The translations under genes and the position numbers were made by a program. From assembly GCA_013043705.1 (NCBI GenBank), contig JABDNS010000086.1, positions 1-48,627 of the forward strand: 48,627 nucleotides of DNA, given 5' to 3'. A model generated the notes under the pieces. The model was not told the DNA's origin and made no database searches. It saw only the letters and a list, made by a program, of their open reading frames with translations. The first letter of the stretch is position 1; each line of letters begins with the position of its first letter. Positions 18,487 to 27,355 of this stretch are shown one piece after another. Source of the stretch: Pseudomonadales bacterium (GTDB lineage Bacteria; Pseudomonadota; Gammaproteobacteria; Pseudomonadales; UBA7434).

Positions 18487-19308
18487 TTGGACACTACGCA
18501 TGCCATCTTACTTGCCTTGATTCAGGGCCTATCCGAGTTTCTGCCGGTATCGAGCTCAGCACACCTTATATTGCCGGCCCAGTTATTGGGGTGGCCGGAT
18601 CAAGGCCTGCTATTTGACGTTGCCGCGCACGTTGGATCGCTGTCGGCAGTGCTTTTTTACTATCGCCAGGATTTGCAGAAAATGGCGCGTGGGTGGTTCG
18701 GTAGTTTGCGCACCAGCTCGCCGCGCGATGATGCCGATGCAGCCCAGGCAAAACTGGTGTGGATGCTGGTGCTGGCCACTTTGCCTACCCTGGTTGCGGG
18801 TTTTTTGGGCAAAGAATTTGTAGAGCAAAACCTGCGCTCAACCGTGGTTATTGCCTCTACCACTATTTTATTCGCTTTGTTGCTCGGTGTTGCAGAGTGG
18901 CGAAGCAAGCAGCTCAGGCAGACGGTTAAGCTTGGTTTTGGTATCGCGTTGCTGGTGGGCTTTGCTCAAGTGCTGGCACTGGTGCCGGGCACCTCGCGTT
19001 CGGGCGTTACGATTACCGCAGCTGTACTGCTCGGGCTTTCGAGGCGCGAAGCAGCCAATTTTTCGTTTTTACTTTCTATACCCATTATCGCCGCCGCAGG
19101 TGTCTTACTGGCACTGGATGTGCGTGATCTGCCCCAAGCAGCAGATCTCTTGCCGCTGGCCCTGGCGGTGCTGGTGAGCGGGCTTAGCGCCTGGGCCTGC
19201 ATAGCGCTCTTTTTGCGGCTAATAGAGCGGATCGGGCTGATGCCATTCGTCTGGTACCGCTTGGTGCTGGGATCGGTTTTGTTCTGGATGATCGCCCGAC
19301 AGGCTTGA
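18487..19308 (+). CDS. uppP: Undecaprenyl-diphosphatase UppP (BacA)
   Basis: UppP dephosphorylates undecaprenyl diphosphate to recycle the lipid carrier for peptidoglycan and O-antigen synthesis; raised levels give bacitracin resistance. The 273-residue integral membrane protein carries the active-site motifs LIQGLSEFLPVSSSAHLIL (near residue 11) and PGTSRSGVTITAAVLLGLSR, with several hydrophobic helices. TTG 18487 is used, with GGAG about ten bases upstream. It is likely co-transcribed with tsaB. Confidence 0.96.
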   Translation: MDTTHAILLALIQGLSEFLPVSSSAHLILPAQLLGWPDQGLLFDVAAHVGSLSAVLFYYRQDLQKMARGWFGSLRTSSPRDDADAAQAKLVWMLVLATLPTLVAGFLGKEFVEQNLRSTVVIASTTILFALLLGVAEWRSKQLRQTVKLGFGIALLVGFAQVLALVPGTSRSGVTITAAVLLGLSRREAANFSFLLSIPIIAAAGVLLALDVRDLPQAADLLPLALAVLVSGLSAWACIALFLRLIERIGLMPFVWYRLVLGSVLFWMIARQA

Positions 19309-19452
19309 GCGTGTCTTATCTTGCGCAACCTCGCTGTTGTAATGCAGCGTTGCTGCAAAAGGTTTTCGGCAAGCCATGGCGGCGATATAATCCAGGGCAC
19401 CCGTAGAGGCCGTTCCATCAAATAGGCCAGCCGACGCAACCGAGAGCTTACC

Positions 19453-19776
19453 TTGCCGCTTCCACTAGCCAATGCGACCGCATTACCCGCATCTTTGCCA
19501 CGGGCCGAGCCCGGGCTGGCTCGTGAGCAGTCCAATGCAAAAAAACAATCGGCAGTGCTTCACGACGAAGCAAGCAAGCCGCAGCGTTTGCCCAACAAAG
19601 ACAGCACCCCGGCGCAACCGTCGCTCAATGCGCTGGCGCTGGCGTTGGCCGAAGATCAAAACCTTTCACGCCAGCAAAGCCTCGCGCTAGGTAGTTACTT
19701 GCAAGCGCAGTCGCTGTCGGTAGAGCCAGTAGAAAGCGGCCGGGAGTTACTTGTCGGCGTTGATACTTTTGCCTAG
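19453..19776 (+). CDS. Small conserved-looking hypothetical protein with GVDTFA tail
   Basis: A 107-residue polar protein, rich in Ala, Pro, Gln and Ser, without signal peptide, membrane helix or cysteine. It ends NALALALAEDQNLSRQQSLALGSYLQAQ, a likely helix, and then ELLVGVDTFA. Small pseudomonad proteins of unknown function can end in a similar VGVDxxA tail, as recalled, not searched. The start is TTG 19453 with GAGAG upstream. It lies on the same strand between uppP and the aminopeptidase. Function is unknown, and it could be non-coding. Confidence 0.5.
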   Translation: MPLPLANATALPASLPRAEPGLAREQSNAKKQSAVLHDEASKPQRLPNKDSTPAQPSLNALALALAEDQNLSRQQSLALGSYLQAQSLSVEPVESGRELLVGVDTFA

Positions 19777-19881
19777 TTGGTGGATTTGCGCCAGTGGTAC
19801 GGGTTCACAGGTTTCCACAACCCTTCACGCCTCTTGCAGGCATTGTCTTGCCGAGCACTGCTATTTGGGAATTCGATTGTC

Positions 19882-21246
19882 ATGACAAAACGCGCCACAG
19901 CCAGCAAACCGGGTCGTAAGCCAGTTAAGAGTAAACCACGTCGAGAGGGTGCCGGGCTGAATGAAGGTTTACTCAAGTTTATCGATGCGTCACCGACCCC
20001 ATTTCACGCTGCGCGCTCATTGGCTGGTTTATTTTCGAACGGGGGTTTTACTGAGCTCGATGAAGCGGCAAGCTGGCAGTTAAAGCCGGGTGGCAAGTAC
20101 TTTGTGCTGCGCAACGCCTCGTCCATTATCGCCTGGCGGCAGGGTCACGATAGCTTGCCTGAAGCTGGCTGGCGCATGCTTGGCGCACACACCGATAGCC
20201 CTTGTCTTAAAATTAAGCCCAACCCTGAATTACGCGAGCACGATTATTATCGCCTGGGTGTTGAAGTGTATGGGGGTGCGTTGCTCAACCCCTGGTTTGA
20301 TCGCGACCTGTCGATTGCCGGGCGCGTGCATTTCGCGCAAGGTAAAACTGTAGCGAGTGCACTGGTGGATTTTGAAAAACCCGTTGCCACGTTGCCTAGC
20401 CTGGCGATACACCTGGATCGCGAAGCTAATAACAGTCGCAGCATCAATGCCCAGCAACACCTGCCGGTGCTATTGGGTGGCGTGAACAACATTGGCGATG
20501 CTGAATTTCGAGACCTGCTCAAGCAACAGCTACAAAAGCAGGCTGGCGTGGAGTTTGGCAAAACTACTGAAGTGCTCGACTATGAGCTCTCACTGTACGA
20601 CACGCAGCCCGCAGCGCTCGTTGGCCTGCACGACGAATATATCGCCGCCGCACGGCTAGATAACCTGCTCAGTTGTTTTATAGATGCGAGTGCACTAATC
20701 GACGCCTGCAAGGGTAAGGCCGGTGGCTGGTCGCTGCTGGTGTGCAACGACCATGAGGAGGTGGGCAGCCAGTCCGCCTCAGGTGCGGGCGGCCCGTTTT
20801 TGGCGCAAGTGCTTGAGCGCGTCCAACCCGATAGCGAAGCACGGGCGCGAGCCATGGCTAATTCCTTGTTGATATCTACCGACAACGCCCACGGTCTGCA
20901 CCCCAACTATGCCGACAAGACGGATGCCAATCATGCGCCCAAATTGAATGCGGGGCCGGTTATCAAGGTCAACGCGAACCAGCGTTATGCATCAAATAGC
21001 GAAACGCAGGCCATGTTTCGCGCGCATTGCGCGGCAGCCAAAGTGCCCGTACAGAGTTTTGTCGTGCGCAGCGATATGGCTTGCGGCAGTACTATTGGGC
21101 CAATTACGGCCAGCGAACTCGGGGTCCGCACGCTGGACATTGGTGTGCCAACGTTTGCTATGCATTCAATACGCGAGTTGGCCGGTGGCGCCGATACCGC
21201 CCATCTTTACGCTGCACTCAGCGCTTTTTACAAGCGCGACGCGTAG
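19882..21246 (+). CDS. apeB: M18 family aminopeptidase (ApeB/DAP2-like)
   Basis: M18 enzymes are dodecameric zinc aminopeptidases of the cytoplasm, removing acidic or other N-terminal residues from peptides. The 454-residue protein has [15 protein letters not shown], the first metal ligands in GAHTDSP (His103, Asp105), the conserved [21 protein letters not shown], then DNLLSCF, the catalytic Glu pair in [17 protein letters not shown], and [10 protein letters not shown]. It ends [19 protein letters not shown] and HSIRELAG, all as in the family. A basic N-terminal extension (about 20 Lys/Arg-rich residues) is unusual. A longer frame from TTG 19777 is rejected. Confidence 0.95.
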   Translation: MTKRATASKPGRKPVKSKPRREGAGLNEGLLKFIDASPTPFHAARSLAGLFSNGGFTELDEAASWQLKPGGKYFVLRNASSIIAWRQGHDSLPEAGWRMLGAHTDSPCLKIKPNPELREHDYYRLGVEVYGGALLNPWFDRDLSIAGRVHFAQGKTVASALVDFEKPVATLPSLAIHLDREANNSRSINAQQHLPVLLGGVNNIGDAEFRDLLKQQLQKQAGVEFGKTTEVLDYELSLYDTQPAALVGLHDEYIAAARLDNLLSCFIDASALIDACKGKAGGWSLLVCNDHEEVGSQSASGAGGPFLAQVLERVQPDSEARARAMANSLLISTDNAHGLHPNYADKTDANHAPKLNAGPVIKVNANQRYASNSETQAMFRAHCAAAKVPVQSFVVRSDMACGSTIGPITASELGVRTLDIGVPTFAMHSIRELAGGADTAHLYAALSAFYKRDA

Positions 21247-21294
21247 CGTGCCCGGTAAAGCGCAGCTAGCTTAGACAAGCGTAGACAGTCGCCG

Positions 21295-22515
21295 GTGCGT
21301 GTTCTCTTGTTGTCGGCTTACGATGCGCTAAGCCATCGTTACTGGCGCCAGCAGCTGGAGGCGCAGTTCCCGAATATTAGCTGGACAGTACTAGCGCTGG
21401 CGCCACGGCACTTCAGTTATCGCGTGCGCGCAAACCCCCTGGTTTGGTATAGCCAGCACCGGGCGACGCTCGCGCAGCGCTTCGACCTGGTTATTGCAAC
21501 ATCGATGGCGGATGTCGCCACGCTGCGCGGGCTGGTGCCGTTGCTCGCCGCTACGCCAGTATGGCTGTACTGCCATGAAAACCAGTTCGACTACCCCGAC
21601 TCAAAAGCACAGCAAAGCGAATTGCAGCGTGGTAATCGCCTGCAGGCGCAACTGGTTTTTTTGTACAACTGCCTATGCGCCAGCGCCATTAGTTTCAACT
21701 CTAACTACAACAAGAAAACGGCGCTTGCAGGGCTGCGTAAGCTGCTGGATAAATTTCCCGACAAGTTTGATGCGGCCTTAATAAAAGAAATCGAATTGCG
21801 CAGTGATGTACTGCCGGTTCCGTTGGCCAGCTTTGATGTCCGGCAGCGGCACGCGCCTGGCGAAAGCATGGGAACAGCCACAAGCTCGGGTAAACGCCAA
21901 CCCGGACTCTTACAGCTGCTGTGGAATCACCGCTGGGAATACGACAAGGGTCCTGAGCACTTGCTGGCATTCGCCAGCTTGTTGTCGCAAAGTGGCGTGC
22001 CGGCAACGCTGCACATAGTTGGCCAGCAATTTCGCGATAAGCCCCGGGCCTTCGATGAATTGGAAAAACTATTGGACGCCGGGCAGGCAAGCAGTCCCGC
22101 CGCGTTAATGCAAGCAGGGCTCGCATCAAACAGGCCCTGCAAACTGCAGCGCGGGCGCTGGGGCTTCGTTGAAAACATGGCCGACTATCGCAAACTGCTG
22201 ATGCAGTGCGATGTGGTTATCTCTACCGCGCTGCATGATTTCCAGGGTCTCGCCATTCTCGAAGCTTGCGCGGCAGGTTGCTTACCATTGCTGCCTAATC
22301 GCCTGGTCTACCCGGAGCAATTCGATGCGAAGTGGCTTTACAGCTGGCACGACGATCCCGCTCGCAACGCACTCGCAATGTGTGAGCGCCTGTTTGACAT
22401 TGAGCGTCAATGGCGCGATGGCTGCGAGCCGCCGCAACTACAGCAATTTACCTGGCGGACATTGCATGCGCGCTACGCCGCCAAACTTGAAGCTGTGTCG
22501 GGCTGCTCCCTGTAG
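21295..22515 (+). CDS. DUF3524 glycosyltransferase (tRNA-queuosine mannosyltransferase-like)
   Basis: The 406-residue protein begins VLLLSAYDALSHRYWRQQL, the characteristic N-terminus of the DUF3524 family, which includes the animal enzyme (GTDC1/QTMAN) that adds mannose to queuosine in tRNA-Asp. The N-terminal half also shows WLYCHENQFDYP and SAISFNSNYNKK. The C-terminal half is a GT4-like nucleotide-sugar domain: LLWNHRWEYDKGPEHLL, LHIVGQQF and the acidic motif region ISTALHDFQGLAILEACAAGCLPLLP. Bacterial members are uncharacterised, so the acceptor here is unknown. The start is GTG 21295, 49 bases after the aminopeptidase. Confidence 0.85.
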   Translation: MRVLLLSAYDALSHRYWRQQLEAQFPNISWTVLALAPRHFSYRVRANPLVWYSQHRATLAQRFDLVIATSMADVATLRGLVPLLAATPVWLYCHENQFDYPDSKAQQSELQRGNRLQAQLVFLYNCLCASAISFNSNYNKKTALAGLRKLLDKFPDKFDAALIKEIELRSDVLPVPLASFDVRQRHAPGESMGTATSSGKRQPGLLQLLWNHRWEYDKGPEHLLAFASLLSQSGVPATLHIVGQQFRDKPRAFDELEKLLDAGQASSPAALMQAGLASNRPCKLQRGRWGFVENMADYRKLLMQCDVVISTALHDFQGLAILEACAAGCLPLLPNRLVYPEQFDAKWLYSWHDDPARNALAMCERLFDIERQWRDGCEPPQLQQFTWRTLHARYAAKLEAVSGCSL

Positions 22516-22575
22516 CGCTGCGCTTTTTTTGCTAGTTACAGGCAAAAAAAAGCGCCGTACACATAGGTCAGGCGC
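22514..22575. terminator. Bidirectional terminator between glycosyltransferase and TPR genes
   Basis: The convergent gap holds GCGCTTTTTTTGC (22520-22532) and its near-perfect inverted copy GCAAAAAAAAGCGC (22542-22555). On the plus strand AGCG-CTG-CGCT followed by T residues ends at 22530. On the minus strand GCGCC/GGCGC (22552-22575) is followed by eight T residues (22551-22544). Both genes can therefore stop here. Confidence 0.65.
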
Positions 22576-22651
22576 CGTGATGCCCATTTCCCTCGGGCCA
22601 AGCAATGCAGAGCGCGCGGCAGGGCGGCAGCCCGTACCACCCGTTTACGCT

Positions 22652-23353
22652 TTAAGGTGCTTTATACAGGTTGCTCGCCAGCACCTGCGTGTGGCCCGTG
22701 CCGTCCTGCGGCAGTGCGGATAGGCGTTGTTTGCCCTTGGTTAAGGCCGCGAGCCGCTCTTTGGCCACGTTCAGCGAAGGCTGAATTGCCAGCGCAGCAA
22801 TGTAAGCATCTATCGCGTGCTGTGAACGGCCGAGACGCTCGCTGGCCAGGCCACGATTTAGCAGGGCCTTGTGCGCGGCGGGAAACTCCATCTGCAGCGC
22901 GCGATTATAGGCACTGATCGCGCGCTCGAACTTGCCGTTTAAATAATGGATGTTACCGATGTTAACGCTAATCGCAGGGCTGTCTCCGCCAACCCGGCGT
23001 GCACGCTGAAAATCTTTTAGCGCCAGGCTGCTGCGCAAAAGGTGCCGGTTGAGTAAACCGCGATGCAGGTAAACCTGCGCGCGAACCTTTTTTCGCATCT
23101 TGTAGTAGCGTAGCGCCTGGGTGCAAGCTTCGGTGCCCGACACCAATTGCGCGGCACTCAAATACTCACCGGTATTCGACGAACGGCTTGCGTGATACGC
23201 GCTTTGGTAGCAAGCCATGATGGGGCTTGGCTTGCCCTGGCCGGACTCGGCTGTTGTTGCTGCATTTGCAGTGGTGGTAAGTGTTAAACAGGGAAGCAGC
23301 GTAACGATGCTGCCAGCGATAGTACGACCAAACTTCTTAAGTGTAATTTTCAT
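22652..23353 (-). CDS. Secreted TPR-repeat protein
   Basis: The 233-residue product has a Sec signal peptide (MKITLKKFGRTIAGSIVTLLPCLTL, likely cut after TTANA) and then about four tetratricopeptide repeats. The best ones are AISVNIGNIHYLNGKFERAI, HKALLNRGLASERLGRSQHA and the preceding helix pair VYLHRGLLNRHLLRSSLALK. TPR proteins are protein-interaction scaffolds, and this one would act in the periplasm. A strong ribosome-binding site (GAGGAGGT) lies nine bases before ATG. It is a single-gene unit facing the glycosyltransferase; partner and role are unknown. Confidence 0.85.
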   Translation of the reverse strand: MKITLKKFGRTIAGSIVTLLPCLTLTTTANAATTAESGQGKPSPIMACYQSAYHASRSSNTGEYLSAAQLVSGTEACTQALRYYKMRKKVRAQVYLHRGLLNRHLLRSSLALKDFQRARRVGGDSPAISVNIGNIHYLNGKFERAISAYNRALQMEFPAAHKALLNRGLASERLGRSQHAIDAYIAALAIQPSLNVAKERLAALTKGKQRLSALPQDGTGHTQVLASNLYKAP

Positions 23354-23655
23354 GCACCCGACCTCCTCAACGATGTAGGGGTGCCGATTGTGCTTTTGCG
23401 AAACCCGAATGAAAACGCGATTAGCGCAGCGCTCGAACGATTAATGGATCGATTTGGTCTAGCGCTCATGTAATTTTATATTTTACAGGAATTAAAAACT
23501 GTAAGTTATTGTTATATAAAGGAATCAATCTTCGTTACAAAGCAGTTACAAAGTGATTGCAACTTGCGCTGCTAAGAAAGTGTACAGCTATTTTGCGCTT
23601 CCTGGCGTCAAAGCTTTGTCGAATGCGAGCCCGGGTGGTTACTAATATTAAAAAA
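23354..23655. other. Intergenic gap with a small inverted repeat
   Basis: This 302-bp stretch lies between the TPR gene start and the YebC-family gene stop (both minus strand) and has no credible gene. It is AT-rich around 23460-23530 and contains the inverted repeat TTACAG (23483)/CTGTAA (23499). The TPR promoter should be here, but no convincing -35/-10 pair was seen. Confidence 0.5.
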
Positions 23656-24375
23656 CTACAAATTTCCGACGTTATGAAAGATGCGTTGCACATCATCCAG
23701 GTATTCGAGCATGCTGTAAAAGCGCGCGAAATGTTCGCTGTTTACTTCATCAAGGTCAGTTGTTGCCTGCGGGACAAACTGGATTTCATCCACATCGAAG
23801 CTGATATCCCCAAGCGCATCGGCTAGCGTTTGCTTGGCTTTAGCGTATTCCTGTTGTGGCACGAATACGCTAATAACGCCGTTCTCGCTTTCGATCTCGC
23901 TTACGTCTACATCCGCTTCCATTAATGCTTCCAACACCGCATCTTCATCATCGTGCGGGAAAACAAAAATGCCCAGGTGATCGAACATATGCATCACCGC
24001 GCCCTGGTTGCCAATTTTGCAATCGCATTTGGTAAAGCAAAGACGCACATCGTTAAAGGTGCGGGTGGCGTTGTCAGTCAGGCAATCCACGATCACCATC
24101 GAACCGCCAGGGCCATAACCCTCGTAACGGGCCACTTCAAAATCTTCGCCAGCACCGCCAGCCGCCTTGTCCAGCGCCTTGTCGATAACATGAGCTGGAA
24201 CCTGGTCTTTTTTAGCGCGTTCCAGCAAGCTGCGTAGTGCCAGGTTGCCCGCCGGATCGACGCCGCCGGCCTTGCCGCAGACATAGAGCTCTCTTGCGTA
24301 TTTGCTGTAGACCTTGGCTTTCGCGTCGGAGGTCTTGGCAATCGAATCCTTGCGGTTCTGGTAGGCGCGGCCCAT
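23656..24375 (-). CDS. YebC/PmpR family protein, YeeN type
   Basis: The 239-residue protein starts MGRAYQNRKDSIAKTSDAKA, diagnostic of the YeeN branch of the YebC/PmpR/TACO1 family. YKYAREL-type helices, GGVDPAGNLALRSLLERAKKD, VPAHVIDKALDKA, YEGYGPGGSMVIVDCLTDN and the acidic C-terminal domain (PHDDEDAVLEALMEADVDV) follow. YebC proteins were long annotated as transcription regulators; recent work on some members links them to translation of difficult peptides. A Shine-Dalgarno GAGGA lies upstream of ATG 24375. The neighbour downstream of its own start is the photolyase-like gene, separated by about 155 bases. Confidence 0.93.
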   Translation of the reverse strand: MGRAYQNRKDSIAKTSDAKAKVYSKYARELYVCGKAGGVDPAGNLALRSLLERAKKDQVPAHVIDKALDKAAGGAGEDFEVARYEGYGPGGSMVIVDCLTDNATRTFNDVRLCFTKCDCKIGNQGAVMHMFDHLGIFVFPHDDEDAVLEALMEADVDVSEIESENGVISVFVPQQEYAKAKQTLADALGDISFDVDEIQFVPQATTDLDEVNSEHFARFYSMLEYLDDVQRIFHNVGNL

Positions 24376-24460
24376 GGGTTAATCCTCGAAGCTGTAATAT
24401 AAAATGTTTTGCCGGTAAAACCTGGTTCGGTTGCTTGGCCTGCATTGCAAGATAGGCGCT

Positions 24461-24502
24461 GCCAGCAGTGTAGTGCCAGCAGTGTAGTGCCAGCAGAGAA
24501 GT
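24461..24502. repeat. Three-copy 14-bp tandem repeat
   Basis: GCCAGCAGTGTAGT occurs at 24461-24474 and 24475-24488, with a variant GCCAGCAGAGAAGT at 24489-24502. It lies between the YebC-family gene and the photolyase stop. The short unit and lack of spacers rule out CRISPR. Confidence 0.85.
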
Positions 24503-24531
24503 GCCAAGCGGGCGAATTTTACCCGCCACCG

Positions 24532-26115
24532 CTATAGCTTATCCAGCCCTTGTAGCTTGGCTTTAGCATCTTCCAGAACAGCGTCCTGTTCGCTGCTACT
24601 GCGTTTGTCCCAATTCCGGTACGGCATTGCGGTGCGCGGGTTGTTACCCAACCGATCGCGGTGACGCAGCATAAAGTGCCAGTACATGCTGTTCAGCGGG
24701 CAAGCGCTCTCGCCGGTTTTCTGGCTGGCTTTGTAGTGACAAGATTTGCAGTAGTCGCTCATCTTGTTAACGTAATTACCACTCGCGGCATAAGGTTTGG
24801 TGCCAACAATCCCGCCATCAGCAAACTGGCTCATACCGCGGGTATTAGGCATCTCGACCCATTCGATGGCGTCGTTGTAAATGCCCAGGTACCAGTCATC
24901 TACTTGCCGGGGATCAATGCCGGCAAGCAGGCAAAAGTTACCGGTAATCATAAGCCGCTGGATATGGTGTGCGTAAGCGTAGTCAAGCGATTGACCGATA
25001 ACTTCGGCGAGGCAGCGCATACGCGTTTTGCCGGTCCAGAAAAAGTCGGGCAGGTCGCGATTCGCATCCAGCGCGTTGCATTCAGCATAGGCCGGCATAT
25101 TGACCCAATAAACACCGCGAACATATTCTCGCCAGCCCGCAACCTGCCTGACGAATCCTTCAATTTGGGCAATATCAATCGGGTTTTTCTTGTTGTTTCG
25201 CTTACGCGCTTCGTAAGTAGCAATTGCAGTATCAATTACTTCGGCTGGCCTGAGCAGTTTGCAGTTCATCGAAAATGAAAGCCTGGCGTGATACAAGCTC
25301 CACTTTTTATCGCTGTTGCAGGTCATTGCATCCTGGAAGCGACCAAAGTTTTCCAGTAAGCGTTCGCAAAAATCGTCCAACAGCGTAAGTGATTGCTCGC
25401 GCGTAAGTGGCCAGGCATTTTTTTCACAGGGGTTGCCAATAGTTTGCACGCCGTGCTGGTTGAGCGCTTGCAGGATGTCGCTAACATCATTGTCAAAGCA
25501 CAGCGGCTCAGGAATATTATCGATATCTTCTGTGCCAAGCTTGTTGCGGTTGTCGGCATCGTAATTCCATTTCCCGCCCGCAGGTTCATCATTGTCCATT
25601 AGCCAACCGAAGCGCTTGCGCATCTTGCGATAAAAAAACTCCATCTTGTGATGCTTGTTTGGCTCGAAATAATCGACTAACTCATTGCGTCCAAGCAGGA
25701 AGTGCTCGGAATCGCAGGTGGAAACTGCGGTATTCGCAGGCCAGCCGGCAGCGCTCTCAAGTTGCGACAGTTGTTGCTGCAGGCGGTATTCATCGGGCAG
25801 TTGGTACGCTACTTCGTCGGCGTTAAAGCGCTTTGCCAGATGGCAGAGCAGGTCGGTAAAATTTTCGTAGTCGGCGGTATCATCCAGGCCGAGATACAGC
25901 ACATGATGCCCGGCCTCTCGCAATGCTTCGGCAAAGCCACGCATGGCAGCGAAAAACGCGCAAATTTTTTGTACGTGGTGGCGTGTGTAATCCGTTTCCT
26001 GGCGCATTTCTGCGAGCAAGTAGAGCGTGGCGTTATCGGTTTGGTTAAACCAGCTGTGCTGTATGTCTAGCTGGTCGCCGAGTAGCAGCCGCAGGCGTTC
26101 GTAGTGTTTTTTCAT
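24532..26115 (-). CDS. FeS-type bacterial cryptochrome / (6-4) photolyase (PhrB/CryB-like)
   Basis: The 527-residue protein starts LRLLLGDQLDIQHSW and carries the FAD-domain sequence YAHHIQRLMITGNFCLLAG and MSQFADGGIVGTKPYAASGNY, typical of iron-sulfur bacterial cryptochromes and photolyases such as Agrobacterium PhrB, which repair UV (6-4) photoproducts with light. Four cluster cysteines are visible: Cys368 (RMRCL), Cys456 and Cys459 (DYCKSCHY) and Cys472 (ESACPLN). Their spacing (88, 3, 13) equals that recalled for PhrB (Cys350, 438, 441, 454). FAD and a lumazine antenna are expected from the family. No classical phrB or merR-type light regulator is nearby. Confidence 0.92.
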   Translation of the reverse strand: MKKHYERLRLLLGDQLDIQHSWFNQTDNATLYLLAEMRQETDYTRHHVQKICAFFAAMRGFAEALREAGHHVLYLGLDDTADYENFTDLLCHLAKRFNADEVAYQLPDEYRLQQQLSQLESAAGWPANTAVSTCDSEHFLLGRNELVDYFEPNKHHKMEFFYRKMRKRFGWLMDNDEPAGGKWNYDADNRNKLGTEDIDNIPEPLCFDNDVSDILQALNQHGVQTIGNPCEKNAWPLTREQSLTLLDDFCERLLENFGRFQDAMTCNSDKKWSLYHARLSFSMNCKLLRPAEVIDTAIATYEARKRNNKKNPIDIAQIEGFVRQVAGWREYVRGVYWVNMPAYAECNALDANRDLPDFFWTGKTRMRCLAEVIGQSLDYAYAHHIQRLMITGNFCLLAGIDPRQVDDWYLGIYNDAIEWVEMPNTRGMSQFADGGIVGTKPYAASGNYVNKMSDYCKSCHYKASQKTGESACPLNSMYWHFMLRHRDRLGNNPRTAMPYRNWDKRSSSEQDAVLEDAKAKLQGLDKL

Positions 26116-26173
26116 GAGCGTACAGCTTGCCTTTTTTAAAGCGGAAAAACGGCAACCTGACTATACGCGGAGA

Positions 26174-26201
26174 CGCGCGCCACAGATTGGCATGGCGCGC
26201 G
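26174..26201 (-). other. Strong hairpin between barrel and photolyase genes
   Basis: CGCGCGCCA (26174-26182) is a perfect inverted repeat of TGGCGCGCG (26193-26201) with a ten-base loop. It lies just after the stop of the outer-membrane barrel gene (minus strand). No T run follows, so it may be an mRNA 3' stabiliser or weak terminator. TATAGT on the minus strand (26160-26165) could be the photolyase -10. Confidence 0.45.
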
Positions 26202-26211
26202 GTGGGGGAGC

Positions 26212-27144
26212 TTAAAACCTGCCAGTAACCGACAGCTCAAACGTGTCCGAGGCATCTACCGCTGTAGAATTGTCTTCTTCCTGGAAGATAGTGTGTGCAT
26301 ATTGCGCGGCCACGCCAATGCGCTTGGTAATGAAGTATTGTGAGCGGAGGGCGTAAGTGTTCTCGTCGCTGCCATTATTGGGGAACAACAGGCCAATGCC
26401 GCCGCCAACGCTAAGACGTGGCCCAAAGTAGTAATCGAGACCGGCATTGAGGTTGATGATCGTGTTGGCAATGTCATCTTGTGTAATGCCCACGCCCACT
26501 GTGCCCACTGCGCGATCGGTTTCGCTAGGGTCGACAATGCTCTTCAGGGTGAGGCTATAGTTGTTGCGCTTGTCAGACTCACTATCGATATCCTGTTGGG
26601 TATAATTCAACACGATAGTGGTGAGGTCGTCGATGTACTGGCCTACGCCTAAACCAAAGCCAGAAACATCGGTTTTGTCGAATTCGCCATCGTCGAAAGA
26701 CGCTTCGAATATATATTTCTCACCTTGCACGTAACGTGCGTTGAGCTCGATGTTGTCGCCATCTGACTTGGTTTTGATTGCGCCGGCTTCCTGTTCAGTT
26801 TCACTGTCGCGGTAGCCAAGCGTTACCGAGGACGACTTGTTCAGAAAGGCCGACTCGGCAATGATAGTGTCAACCGTTTGCACATCGTCAAGATAAACCG
26901 TGGCCGATGCGTTGAAGTCGGTTACTGTAGTGCGCAAATCCTGGTCACTGACAAGACCGCCTGCATTCAGTTCTACGCGGTAGCTGTCGGCTAGCGCGGT
27001 GCCGGTTAATACTGTTGCCGCAAGGCCGGTGGCGATAGCATTTGCAACAGCTGCGGAACTTACACCGCGACGGGTTGTAAAATCGCCAGCTCCAATGCGG
27101 TTGCGGCTCATTTGCAAGCGTTGCGTGTTTTTGGTTATTGGCAT
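26212..27144 (-). CDS. Putative outer-membrane beta-barrel protein
   Basis: A 310-residue protein with a long signal-like N-terminus (hydrophobic AVANAIATGLAATVLTGTALA, cut before DSYRVE). The rest is alternating strands with Asp/Thr/Ser turns and a C-terminal Phe (FELSVTGRF), the terminal-strand signature recognised by the BAM machinery. Strands such as SSVTLGYRDSE, GLGVGQYIDDLTTIVLNY and DYYFGPRLSVGGGIGLL suggest a 10-14-stranded barrel. No enzyme motif was seen. It may be a porin-like or surface structural protein; no function is assigned. GGAG lies upstream of ATG 27144. It is a single gene between the photolyase and DksA-like genes. Confidence 0.75.
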   Translation of the reverse strand: MPITKNTQRLQMSRNRIGAGDFTTRRGVSSAAVANAIATGLAATVLTGTALADSYRVELNAGGLVSDQDLRTTVTDFNASATVYLDDVQTVDTIIAESAFLNKSSSVTLGYRDSETEQEAGAIKTKSDGDNIELNARYVQGEKYIFEASFDDGEFDKTDVSGFGLGVGQYIDDLTTIVLNYTQQDIDSESDKRNNYSLTLKSIVDPSETDRAVGTVGVGITQDDIANTIINLNAGLDYYFGPRLSVGGGIGLLFPNNGSDENTYALRSQYFITKRIGVAAQYAHTIFQEEDNSTAVDASDTFELSVTGRF

Positions 27145-27355
27145 GGTTGCTGGCTCCGGTCGTTGCTGTTCTCTGTTGGAATTGCTTTTGTTTCTGCTAA
27201 TGGCACTGATGTTGGTACTAATAAATTAGAAATAAAGGGCGGCGAAATAACTGTATGCTAAATGGCAGCATGCCAGGCCCCTGCTGCAAAAGGCGCCGCT
27301 CGCATGGCAAATTGAGATTGACCCATTTTAGGGTTCGCCCTCTGGCGCTGCAAGC

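Noticed and set aside
24461-24502. CRISPR-like repeats
   Set aside because: The units are 14 bp and directly adjacent without spacers; there are no cas genes in the window.
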